Translations under genes and position numbers: made by a program
Notes under the pieces: generated by a model
Told to the model about the DNA's origin: nothing
Database searches by the model: none
Seen by the model: the letters and a program-made list of their open reading frames with translations, nothing else
Assembly (NCBI RefSeq): GCF_000297095.1
Contig: NZ_AEEA01000033.1
Span: forward strand, 1-21,365
Source: Treponema primitia ZAS-1
Lineage (GTDB): Bacteria > Spirochaetota > Spirochaetia > Treponematales > Breznakiellaceae
Reading direction: 5' to 3'
Length of the DNA: 21,365 bases
Part shown: positions 1 through 7,560 of the stretch, piece by piece
How the letters are laid out: each line of letters opens with the position of its first letter
Numbering within the stretch: the stretch's first letter is position 1

Positions 1-179
1 CCTACTCCCGCGACAACACCGCGTGGATCGTTTTCCCCACACACGTGGGGGTGTTTCTACCCAGGATACTAACCCACCAGTTTTCACTTGGTTTTCCCCA
101 CACACGTGGGGGTGTTTCCGTCCCGTACACCTGGCTTATGGCACAGTTAGAGTTTTCCCCACACACATGTGGATATGTT
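1..179 (+). CRISPR. Leader-distal end of a type I-E-like CRISPR array
   Basis: Three copies of a 28-nt repeat start at 30, 91 and 152, an exact 61-bp period. They enclose two 33-nt spacers (58-90 and 119-151); the window opens inside a third spacer (1-29). Repeats 1 and 2 are identical, begin GTTTTCCCCACACAC and contain the short dyad CCCCAC/GTGGGG. This resembles type I-E repeats (GTTTTTCCC...GGGG class), and the repeat and spacer lengths fit that type. The third repeat keeps its first 15 bases but is degenerate afterwards, as expected of the terminal repeat farthest from the leader. So the array is read rightward, and the leader and cas genes should lie left of the window. The subtype is judged from repeat form only. 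Confidence 0.93.
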
Positions 180-185
180 AAGGCG

Positions 186-226
186 TAAAAAAATGCGGCC
201 CCTCCCCTTTCAGGCAAGGACCGCAT
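186..226 (-). terminator. Intrinsic terminator of the ornithine operon
   Basis: On the minus strand an ATGCGG/CCGCAT stem (221-226 with 193-198, extendable with one mismatch) is followed directly by seven T (187-193). It lies about 24 bp past the nhaC stop codon and before the CRISPR array, so it probably ends the ord-to-nhaC transcript. Confidence 0.8.
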
Positions 227-249
227 CCTGTAACGAAACTTTCTATTCC

Positions 250-1728
250 CTACGCCTTGGCGACAACCTCGGCGCCGGCGTTAACCGCATCGGTTGAAAT
301 ATCATCGACCGCAATAACTGTACCGGGATCATCGGAGATTTTAACGGTAAGCAGGCCAAAGGCGGTCATGATCAGTACTGCTATGGGCATCAGGTAGTTA
401 AAGAAAGCCCAGGGCGCGTATTGGAGGGTGGAAACCCCCAGGACGCCGGTGAGGAACACACCGCAGGTGTTCCAGGGTATCAAGGCGCTGGTCACCGTGC
501 CCGAGGCTTCCAGGGCGTTACTCAGCATCTTGGGGTGAAGACCCCGTTTGCGGTACGTGGCGTTGTACATACGGCCGGGTACCACAAGCGAGATATACTG
601 CTCAGGCATGGTAGCGTTACTGCCAAAACAGGTAAGCAGGGTAAGCCCCACCAGGGAAGTAGTACCCCGGGCGAATTTTATGAGCTGCTGCACGATAACT
701 TCCAGCTGGCCGGTTTTCTCCATAATACCGCCGAAGGTCATGGCCAGAATGGTAAGGGAGATGGAGTACATCATATTTTCCAGTCCCCCGGCGGTGAGGA
801 GTTCATCGATGGCCTCTATACCGGTTTCGCTGATATGGCCGCCGTAGGCGCTGGAAAGCAGGAGACCAAAGTTGTTGCCCTGCACTATTGCGCCCAGGAT
901 GCCGCCGGAAACGATGCCCAGGAAGATGCCGGGTATAGCGGGCATCTTGAAGGCGATGGAAAGGATAACCACCAGGGGAGGAATGAGCAGGACCGGTGAA
1001 ATAGTAAAGCTATCGCGGATGCCCGCAGTAATTATCGCCAGGTTGCTCATGTCTATATTGTCTTTGGCGAAACGAAAACCCAAAACCAGGTAAATAACTA
1101 TCACAATGATGTATACCGGCAGGGTAGACCTGATCATGAATTTTACGTGGGTGAACACATCCGTTCCGGCCATGGCGGGGGCCAGATTGGTGGTATCGCT
1201 CAGGGGGGACATCTTATCGCCGAAGTAGGCGCCGCTGATTACCGCACCGGCAGCCATGGGCAGGGGGATGCCGAGGCCGGAGGCCACGCCCATCAAAGCA
1301 ATACCGATGGTACCGCAGGTGCCCCAGGAAGTACCGGTGGCCAGGGAAGTAATGGAACAGGTGATCAAACTGGCCACCAGGAACAATGATGGGGTAATAA
1401 TCTGTAGGCCATAGTAGATCATGGTGGGTACTACCCCCGCTACCAGCCATACGCCGATGAGCACCCCGATAACCGCCAGGATGATTACCGCTTGTAATGC
1501 CTGGTAAATGCCGTCGAACATGCTTTTTTCAATGTACTTCCAGTCAAAGCCGAGCCAAAGGGCCATGATGGCCGCGAAGGCGGTGCCTATGATCATGGGG
1601 ATATGGGGATCCACCCCAAATACGGCGATACCCACGGACATTACACCGATCAGTACGGCAAAGGAGAGCAGGGCCTCCCATATCTTTGGGGTCCGGGGTA
1701 CTCTTGCTTTTTTCTGTTCATTACTCAT
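250..1728 (-). CDS. nhaC: NhaC-family Na+/H+ antiporter
   Basis: A 492-residue polytopic membrane protein with about 11-12 hydrophobic segments. It carries the NhaC-family signature around residues 125-185: a GTSWGTCGTIGIAL stretch followed by GAYFGDKMSPLSDTTNLAPA. The start is ATG with a strong TAGGAGGA site just upstream. It is the last gene of the operon, separated from the preceding ATPase gene by 63 bp holding a perfect 16-bp palindrome. Family members exchange Na+ for H+ or for organic substrates (the MleN type exchanges malate/lactate). Location beside ornithine catabolic genes suggests a role in ornithine or end-product exchange, or in pH/Na+ balance during fermentation. The antiporter family is clear; the substrate is inference. 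Confidence 0.92.
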   Translation of the reverse strand: MSNEQKKARVPRTPKIWEALLSFAVLIGVMSVGIAVFGVDPHIPMIIGTAFAAIMALWLGFDWKYIEKSMFDGIYQALQAVIILAVIGVLIGVWLVAGVVPTMIYYGLQIITPSLFLVASLITCSITSLATGTSWGTCGTIGIALMGVASGLGIPLPMAAGAVISGAYFGDKMSPLSDTTNLAPAMAGTDVFTHVKFMIRSTLPVYIIVIVIYLVLGFRFAKDNIDMSNLAIITAGIRDSFTISPVLLIPPLVVILSIAFKMPAIPGIFLGIVSGGILGAIVQGNNFGLLLSSAYGGHISETGIEAIDELLTAGGLENMMYSISLTILAMTFGGIMEKTGQLEVIVQQLIKFARGTTSLVGLTLLTCFGSNATMPEQYISLVVPGRMYNATYRKRGLHPKMLSNALEASGTVTSALIPWNTCGVFLTGVLGVSTLQYAPWAFFNYLMPIAVLIMTAFGLLTVKISDDPGTVIAVDDISTDAVNAGAEVVAKA

Positions 1729-1763
1729 GTAATCCTCCTAAACAATTAGAAATACTAACATTA

Positions 1764-1779
1764 CGGTAAATATTTACCG
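1764..1779. repeat. Perfect 16-bp palindrome between the ATPase gene and nhaC
   Basis: CGGTAAATATTTACCG is fully self-complementary. It lies in the 63-bp gap before nhaC. In mRNA it could form a short stem, but no T-run follows, so it is not a standard terminator. It could equally be a protein-binding site. Confidence 0.55.
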
Positions 1780-1791
1780 GGTCATCCTGGA

Positions 1792-3156
1792 TCATGGAAA
1801 TATATGTAAACTTTTTTGTAATAGTTTCAGGGCGGCATCGGGATACTGCTTGGAGAGTACCCCAAGGGATGCCATGATATAATCATTATCCACCAATATC
1901 GCTGCGGTTTCAGGCGGAAAAAGGAAAAGCCCGGTTTCGTTGTGTTTTGCGATGGCTTCCATCATTTCTACGCGGTGGGGTAGCCTTGTTAAGGCGCCGC
2001 CGGTACCGATTATGTATTTTACCTGGGTCAAATCCTTTCCCTCCGCCAGGGTACTGCGACCGGAAGGACCGTAGATATACCGTATATGCCCGGCGTGCCG
2101 TTCCGTTGCCTGCAAAACCGCTTCCAGGGTCAGGCGCTCGACAAATTGCAGTTCCTTTTCAGTTTTGGGAATAAATTTATACGTGGCCATGGCTTCCTCC
2201 GGCGGGAATCCTAATTCAGAGGCCAGCTTGTCCTGCCCGATGAGGTCAACCAGGTTATGCATATTCACATAGACCCCCAGGTCTCCCTCCACGGTACGTT
2301 TTGCAAAAGGCTCGGGGCTGATCGAAATGCGGGAAATTTCTTCGGACCCCGCGGTAACGGAATGAAGATCCGTGGTGGCGCCGCCCACATCCAGTACCAT
2401 CAGATCTCCTATGGCCCCATGCAGTAACTTTGCGCATTCCATCACCGCCCCGGGTGTGGGGATAATGGGACCACCCACCATATCCCGCACATGCTCCATC
2501 CCCGGCGCCTGAATGATATGATCCTCAAAGGCCGCCTGAATAACCCGGCGGGCCGGCTCTACGTTCAGATCATCTATGCGGGGGTACACGTTTTCTACCA
2601 TATAGAGGGGCATGGTGCTGTCACGGAATATAAGCCGGATTTCATCCTGGTTATCGATATTTCCCCCATAGATAACCGGAATTGAAAGTCCGAGGCTGCA
2701 GAGGGCTTCCGCATTGTCCAGGGCGGTATCCCGTTCACCGTGATCCACCCCGCCGGCCAGCATAATAAGGTTCGGCTGGATTTCCCGGATCTTTTCCAAG
2801 TCAGTTCTGCGCAGTTTTCCTGCGCTTACCATGTGGATAATGGCGCCGGCGCCAAGGGCCGCTTCCCTGGCGGCCCTGACGGTCATGTCGTATACCAATC
2901 CGTGGACGGTCATTTTAAGACCCCCGGCAGCGCTTGAGGTAGCCAGCATATCCCGGTATTCCAGGGACTCCACACCTTTTTTCCGGCACAGATCCCCTAT
3001 TGCCCCCCGGAGCCCTACCCTGACATCCCCCTCCAGAACCGAAGTTGGCGCCTGACCCTGTCCCCAGAGGACCGGGTCCTGGCCGTCAATGTTCTGAAAG
3101 GCGTTCACCAGGGTGGTGGTGGATCCGATTTCGGCTACCAAAACGTCTACGTGCAA
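1792..3156 (-). CDS. GlmL/MutL-type ATPase, putative reactivator of the B12 aminomutase
   Basis: 454 residues of the GlmL/MutL family (actin/Hsp70-like ATPase fold). Two phosphate-loop type motifs are visible: AEIGSTTTLVNAF at residues 8-20 and LDVGGATTDLHSV about halfway along. The family is found beside adenosylcobalamin-dependent mutases (glutamate mutase, ornithine and lysine aminomutases) and is thought to help replace damaged cofactor. Here it follows oraE with a 12-bp gap, which fits that role. The start appears to be TTG preceded by GCGGGG; no in-frame ATG gives the conserved N-terminus. It is not the DNA mismatch-repair MutL, despite the shared name. The family call is strong; the reactivase function is inferred from family and position. 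Confidence 0.88.
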   Translation of the reverse strand: MHVDVLVAEIGSTTTLVNAFQNIDGQDPVLWGQGQAPTSVLEGDVRVGLRGAIGDLCRKKGVESLEYRDMLATSSAAGGLKMTVHGLVYDMTVRAAREAALGAGAIIHMVSAGKLRRTDLEKIREIQPNLIMLAGGVDHGERDTALDNAEALCSLGLSIPVIYGGNIDNQDEIRLIFRDSTMPLYMVENVYPRIDDLNVEPARRVIQAAFEDHIIQAPGMEHVRDMVGGPIIPTPGAVMECAKLLHGAIGDLMVLDVGGATTDLHSVTAGSEEISRISISPEPFAKRTVEGDLGVYVNMHNLVDLIGQDKLASELGFPPEEAMATYKFIPKTEKELQFVERLTLEAVLQATERHAGHIRYIYGPSGRSTLAEGKDLTQVKYIIGTGGALTRLPHRVEMMEAIAKHNETGLFLFPPETAAILVDNDYIMASLGVLSKQYPDAALKLLQKSLHIFP

Positions 3157-3168
3157 AACGGCCCCGCT

Positions 3169-5391
3169 TTAGTTTTTCCGCCGCTTTTCCCGGCGGTGTT
3201 TGATCAGGAAGGTTGCCACATCAATACCGTGACAGCCCCTGCCGAAACCGGCGTCCATTCCGGCGTTTACCGCCAGTTTGGGAACCACCTGGGTACCTCC
3301 GGCGATTAGGACTACCTTATCGCGGATGCCCTTTTCTACCGTTAGTTCGTGGATACGCTTCATGTTTTTGTAATGGGTATCATCGTGGCTTATGATGGTG
3401 GAGGCCAGTACGGCCTCTGCGTTCAGTTCGATGGCGGCGTCCACCAGTTTTTCTACGGGCACCGAGGTTCCCAGGTAGTGAACCTCTATACCGAAACGTT
3501 CGATACCGCCGTGTTTGATGTCGATGATCTCCCGCATACCCACCGAATGTTCGTCCTCCCCCACGGTTCCGCAAACCACCCTGAGGGGATGGTCCGCCAC
3601 ATCGGCGCGTATCTCATCATCCGACAGGATCTCCTGTACCGGAGGAATATAAAGCTTGCTGATGTCAACTTCAAAGGGCAGTTTGCCCTTTAACTCAATG
3701 CGTACCCCCTCCGCTTCCTGCAATACCTCCAGGTTGATGATCTCAGGATCCTGAAGGTTCATCTTTGCGGCGAATTCCAGGGCCGCCGCTTCCGCAATCC
3801 GCCGCTCCGCAGGCAGGAACAGGTTGACCATAACGATGCCGTCGGCAGACCATTCCATTTCGGGCTTGAGCAGATTGGTATTCCGGTACTTGGCGTTTTC
3901 CGCCATGCGGACATTAACGTTGTCCGTCGGATCCAGTTCGTCGATGTAGACGATCTTCTCCGGTTTTTCAAATGTGCAGCCCCCTATGAGGCTTGCAGGA
4001 TTACTAACTGCCGCAGGATCATACTGGGCAACGTTGTTGTACCCGTAGTGGGCGGTTACCGGGGCGAAGTAGTCCTTGTCCCGTTCATAAATGGCCCCTG
4101 CTCCGACTCCGGCGTCGGTTTTACGGATGATTGCATCTCCGTTCCGTTCGGGGTAGCAGCCGGAATCCACGAAGAAGCCCTCTTCCACCGCTTTGAAGTA
4201 GCCTCCGGCTTCCAGAATTTCTTCCATAAAGAGGCAGGCCCGCTCTTTGATCTCCCGGGCCTTTTCTACCAGGGGGCCGTCTTTTTTCAACTCCACCATG
4301 TCCATAAGGCCGTCCAGGCCCATGAAGGTCTGCTTCGCCGTATCACAGGCTTCGATGTTGTAAATGTGCCAGGGTACGTTCCGGCCTTCATCGGGGGTAA
4401 TGGTGGATTGTATATCCGCGCTGGTCAGCTTGGAGACCAGCATATTCAGTACGTGGGTTACCGTGTTTTCCCGGGCGGAGGCTTCCATATATTTAGTGTT
4501 CATCTGGGCCCTCATGCGGTATTCCCGGCAGAGATCCCGAAGGGCCACCGCATAGGGCAGGTCCATGAACACACAGGGCGCGGGGGGCGCCGTGGGGGGT
4601 ACCGTGGACAGGCAAATATTTGATTTTTCAATACCCGCCTTTGCGGAGAACAGGCTGTTAATGGCGTGCTGCACGATGAGTTCCGGCATCACCTTCCATG
4701 CTTCCCGGGCAGTAGCGTTGGCGTTGTGGGCGCCGTCGATCTGGGCCATGTTTGCCCAGGCCATGATTTTTTTGGATTCACAGGCGTCCACAAAGGAACG
4801 TATCATGTTAATATTTCTGTACAGTACGTTGTATTGGGGATCCTGGTGGGCGCCGTTGATCCCCTCTTCAGCGAACATCACCGCCACTTCAGGCCCGGCA
4901 ACCCCGGACACGTAGGAATGGTAATTGATGGGGCGGCCCACCTCATCTTCAATAAGGTCCAGGGCTTTCCGCTGGGCCCGAACCTGTTTCCGGGTAATGG
5001 GTACGCCCCCTACTCCCTGGGGGGTGCCTTCCATAAGGCCGTCAATATGGGACTGCCCTGCGGTACGGATAACCATGATGTGGTCCGCGCCGTGCCAGGC
5101 CGCCATCCTCATCCTGCGTATATCATCTTCGAAGCGCCCGGAAGCAATCTCGGTGGTGATCACCGGCATGGGCTGGGGATCAATATCGCCGAAGTACTTC
5201 GCCGAAGGCAGGGGCACATCCTTTGTTAAAGGCGTAGAGGCGTCCCGGTACTTAAAGGGACCCAGCTCCAGTCCCGGAGCAGGTTTCCTCCAGGTCCAGC
5301 CCCGGCGCCTGGGCCTGTATTTGTCAAGATCCCGGAGCAGGTTTTCTATATCCAGTTTTTTATTAGGCTCCAAATTGTTCTTATCAATCAT
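3169..5391 (-). CDS. oraE: D-ornithine 4,5-aminomutase, large subunit OraE
   Basis: 740 residues, close to known OraE (about 735). With OraS it moves the terminal amino group of D-ornithine to C4, making 2,4-diaminopentanoate, using adenosylcobalamin and PLP. The C-terminal cobalamin-binding domain shows the DxHxxG motif as DEHSVG (His about 615, lower axial cobalt ligand), then IAGGTQ further on. Eleven residues after that His is Lys about 626, matching the His618/Lys629 spacing of the Clostridium sticklandii enzyme, where the Lys binds PLP. The central part forms the PLP-binding TIM-barrel. The start is ATG with an AAGGAG site; oraS ends 11 bp upstream. Complete and probably functional. Confidence 0.96.
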   Translation of the reverse strand: MIDKNNLEPNKKLDIENLLRDLDKYRPRRRGWTWRKPAPGLELGPFKYRDASTPLTKDVPLPSAKYFGDIDPQPMPVITTEIASGRFEDDIRRMRMAAWHGADHIMVIRTAGQSHIDGLMEGTPQGVGGVPITRKQVRAQRKALDLIEDEVGRPINYHSYVSGVAGPEVAVMFAEEGINGAHQDPQYNVLYRNINMIRSFVDACESKKIMAWANMAQIDGAHNANATAREAWKVMPELIVQHAINSLFSAKAGIEKSNICLSTVPPTAPPAPCVFMDLPYAVALRDLCREYRMRAQMNTKYMEASARENTVTHVLNMLVSKLTSADIQSTITPDEGRNVPWHIYNIEACDTAKQTFMGLDGLMDMVELKKDGPLVEKAREIKERACLFMEEILEAGGYFKAVEEGFFVDSGCYPERNGDAIIRKTDAGVGAGAIYERDKDYFAPVTAHYGYNNVAQYDPAAVSNPASLIGGCTFEKPEKIVYIDELDPTDNVNVRMAENAKYRNTNLLKPEMEWSADGIVMVNLFLPAERRIAEAAALEFAAKMNLQDPEIINLEVLQEAEGVRIELKGKLPFEVDISKLYIPPVQEILSDDEIRADVADHPLRVVCGTVGEDEHSVGMREIIDIKHGGIERFGIEVHYLGTSVPVEKLVDAAIELNAEAVLASTIISHDDTHYKNMKRIHELTVEKGIRDKVVLIAGGTQVVPKLAVNAGMDAGFGRGCHGIDVATFLIKHRREKRRKN

Positions 5392-5402
5392 TCTGCCGCT
5401 CC

Positions 5403-5759
5403 TTAGGCCTTAAACAGGGCAACTACATCGTTCCAGCCCTGGCCGGTTACCAGCATTGCGCCGGCTTCCTGTACGGAAATATTTTTCGACTTGGAAAGTT
5501 TATAGACCACATGCCCTGCCCCTTTACCCAAGAGCCCCCGGTCTATGCAGCCTTCCACAATAGTTTTGGTGTCCGGGGAAGAAAATCCCATACGCAGTAA
5601 TACTGACCGTTCAATGGATGGAGATGTATATTTTTTACCCAATTCCAGAAGGGGGTCTACTACCTTGGCGGTTACTTCCCAGAAATGCCGGTACAGTTCT
5701 TCATCGGTAAGTCCGGCTAAATGTTTTCGCCGTTCGGCAAAATCATCCTGTCTTTTCAT
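5403..5759 (-). CDS. oraS: D-ornithine 4,5-aminomutase, small subunit OraS
   Basis: 118 residues from ATG at 5759, chosen because TAGGAG lies 5 bases upstream; a longer reading frame to 5837 would run through two hairpins in the intergenic gap. The protein starts MKRQDDFAERR and resembles OraS in size (about 121 residues) and in its helical LTDEELYRHFWEVTAKVVDPL region. OraS pairs with OraE, encoded immediately downstream, to form the active heterodimer. A conserved C-terminal segment (QEAGAMLVTGQGWNDVVAL) is present. It contains no cofactor motif of its own. Confidence 0.93.
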   Translation of the reverse strand: MKRQDDFAERRKHLAGLTDEELYRHFWEVTAKVVDPLLELGKKYTSPSIERSVLLRMGFSSPDTKTIVEGCIDRGLLGKGAGHVVYKLSKSKNISVQEAGAMLVTGQGWNDVVALFKA

Positions 5760-5782
5760 TTTTACTCCTATAAAAGAGCGGC

Positions 5783-5835
5783 CAGGTCGTAGACCTGATG
5801 ACGCCGTGTTAATCGGAAGTGCTACGAAGTAGCAC
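5783..5835 (-). other. Two tandem RNA hairpins between ortB and oraS
   Basis: The 83-bp gap contains two perfect stem-loops: GTGCTAC/GTAGCAC with a 3-nt loop (5819-5835) and CAGGTC/GACCTG with a 3-nt loop (5783-5797). Reading in the mRNA sense, the first lies 7 bases after the ortB stop and the second about 24 bases before the oraS start. A short CTTTT follows the second but no long U-run, so processing, mRNA stabilisation or weak attenuation is more likely than full termination. Confidence 0.6.
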
Positions 5836-5842
5836 ACTACTC

Positions 5843-7201
5843 CTATTGGTTTTTCTGTAGTTCCGCGATGGCAGACCGGACAAAGGATTCGTCCTTACGG
5901 GTTTCTTCAGCCAGAAACTGTATGTCCCTTTCGGTGGGGGTCTTCCCGCCGCCCAGAGCCGTTTTGATCAATGATTTGCGGATATGATCCAAGTCAACAT
6001 CGGTCGCCTTGATCAGTGACGGGTGGGCGGGGAGGATAAGGCTTTCACCGGGTACCTCGTCCTTGGGATCCCCGAAGGTCACCTTAATGCCGTTTTCCCG
6101 TGCAAAGGAAAGCTGCGGCTGTACGTGTTTACCCGCTCCGGTGTATTCGGTTTCCTGTACCAGGATCATCTGGTCCTGGGGCATTTCCTGGGCCAGGGCA
6201 AAGGCCGCCGCAAGGGAAGTGTTCCCCGCAGGACCCTTTTCCAGCCCCTCAAGGCTTGCCAAAGCTTCGGTCATATAGAACACCGAACCCTGGGTGATGG
6301 TCACATACCGATCCATGTAACGCAGGGGGCGGGCCGCCGAACGGGGGACATCCGACCGGTCGGGCCATGAAGAAAAGGGCACCCCAAAACCGGTATGTCC
6401 GGTGGTGAAGGACTTCCTGTTGAACTGCCCGTCAGAGGCCATGTGCAGCCCCGCTAAACTTACGCTAGCACCCACAACAATACTGTGGGCATTGGCCTTA
6501 AGGAGACCGCGGGCGGTACCGGTTAAGTTACCCCCGCCGGCGTTGGTACAGACCACCACATCCGGGTGGCGGCCGTACTTTTCCTGAAACTGGACGGCGA
6601 TTTCGTAGCCCAGGGTTTCTACCCCCGCGATACCGAAGGGGGTATAAAGCGACGCGTTAAAATAACCCGTATCTTCCAGCAGCAGGAGAAACTTGTAAAA
6701 CAATTCCGGTCCCACGGAAAGCTGAACCACCTCGGCGCCAAGGGCCTCACATTTCCTGGCCTTTTCGATAATCTCCGGCTGCCCGAGTCCTTTAGAGTCG
6801 TAACATTCCTGCACCACGATACACTTCAGCCCCGCCATGGCCGCCTGGGAGGCCACGGCAGCTCCGTAGTTCCCGCTGGTAGCGGAGATAACCCCTTTAA
6901 AGCCGAGTTTCTTTGCGTGGTAAATGGCAATTGCCGCCCGCCGGGCCTTGAAGCTTCCCGAAGGATTGGCCGCCTCGTCCTTGATCAGTATCCGTGCGCC
7001 GAAACCGGGCTTGGCGCATTTTCTGGCCAGGGCGGTTAAATTCCGCAGCTCAATAATGGGGGTGTTTCCCACATGGACATGGGACTGTATTTTTATTATT
7101 TCCTCCAGGGTATACCCTGTTTCCCGCATCATCCCCTCATAGTCAAAAGCAATGGAGCCGCTTTCAAAGGCGCCGTAGTCAATACCTACGGACTTCTTCA
7201 T
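5843..7201 (-). CDS. ortB: 2-amino-4-oxopentanoate thiolase, beta subunit OrtB
   Basis: 452 residues from ATG 7201, preferred because AGGGAG lies just upstream; in-frame starts at 7222 and GTG 7252 lack a good site. It is a fold-type II PLP protein related to threonine synthase. The PLP lysine is Lys85 in NPSGSFKARR; ATSGNYGAAVASQ and the glycine-rich CTNAGGGNLTG loop (phosphate binding) follow. With OrtA it cleaves 2-amino-4-oxopentanoate with CoA to acetyl-CoA and D-alanine, the last step of oxidative ornithine degradation. It follows ortA by 50 bp. The resemblance to threonine synthase can mislead automatic annotation; the gene order settles it. Confidence 0.93.
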   Translation of the reverse strand: MKKSVGIDYGAFESGSIAFDYEGMMRETGYTLEEIIKIQSHVHVGNTPIIELRNLTALARKCAKPGFGARILIKDEAANPSGSFKARRAAIAIYHAKKLGFKGVISATSGNYGAAVASQAAMAGLKCIVVQECYDSKGLGQPEIIEKARKCEALGAEVVQLSVGPELFYKFLLLLEDTGYFNASLYTPFGIAGVETLGYEIAVQFQEKYGRHPDVVVCTNAGGGNLTGTARGLLKANAHSIVVGASVSLAGLHMASDGQFNRKSFTTGHTGFGVPFSSWPDRSDVPRSAARPLRYMDRYVTITQGSVFYMTEALASLEGLEKGPAGNTSLAAAFALAQEMPQDQMILVQETEYTGAGKHVQPQLSFARENGIKVTFGDPKDEVPGESLILPAHPSLIKATDVDLDHIRKSLIKTALGGGKTPTERDIQFLAEETRKDESFVRSAIAELQKNQ

Positions 7202-7251
7202 TATCTCTCCCTTCCTCGCCATGACCGATGTATAATCTCTGTTCCGGTCCA

Positions 7252-7551
7252 CTATTTCCCTCCTCCGAATACCAGCTCCCGTACCTGATCGCTTATAACC
7301 AACAGCTCAGGTACAAACTCTCCAAAGCCGTGCCGGTACGTGGGGTTTTCCTCCAGCAGTGTTCCTTCCTCTTTGCGGCCGGTACGGGTCAGTATTTCTG
7401 CTTCCTTGCCAATTTCCGCATCTTTTTGGAGCCAGCCCTTTACCCACAGTTCCAAGGGAACCGTCTTGGTATCTTCGGGAACCTGGGGCGCCCGATCCCG
7501 GGGTTCAAGAACGATCTTATGAATCCGAACCCACGCGCCTTTCTTAATCAT
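7252..7551 (-). CDS. ortA: 2-amino-4-oxopentanoate thiolase, alpha subunit OrtA
   Basis: 99 residues, matching the roughly 100-residue OrtA family. It begins MIKKGAWVRIHKIVLEP, shows VPEDTKTVPLELWVKG in the middle and ends in a PELLVISDQVRELVFGG segment. It is the small partner of OrtB and lies directly upstream of it; the pair is encoded together in ornithine-degrading bacteria. Start ATG with GAGG upstream; the gap from ord is 9 bp. It has no recognisable cofactor motif. Confidence 0.92.
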   Translation of the reverse strand: MIKKGAWVRIHKIVLEPRDRAPQVPEDTKTVPLELWVKGWLQKDAEIGKEAEILTRTGRKEEGTLLEENPTYRHGFGEFVPELLVISDQVRELVFGGGK

Positions 7552-7560
7552 GGAGTAACC

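Noticed and set aside
2..226. Minus-strand 74-codon open frame over the CRISPR array
   Set aside because: It is a translation of CRISPR repeats; the repeated PRVWGK-like peptide follows the DNA period and there is no ribosome site.
421..999. Long plus-strand frame antisense to nhaC
   Set aside because: Low-complexity Gly/His/Gln-rich product opposite a well-supported transporter gene; a shadow frame.
1792..3156. DNA mismatch repair MutL
   Set aside because: Sequence is of the GlmL/MutL ATPase family linked to B12 mutases, with AEIGSTTT and DVGGATTD; no GHKL ATPase motifs.
4048..4623. 191-codon plus-strand frame
   Set aside because: Antisense to the oraE core; composition mirrors the real gene.
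5843..7201. Threonine synthase
   Set aside because: The fold is shared, but position between ortA and oraS and the operon content indicate OrtB.
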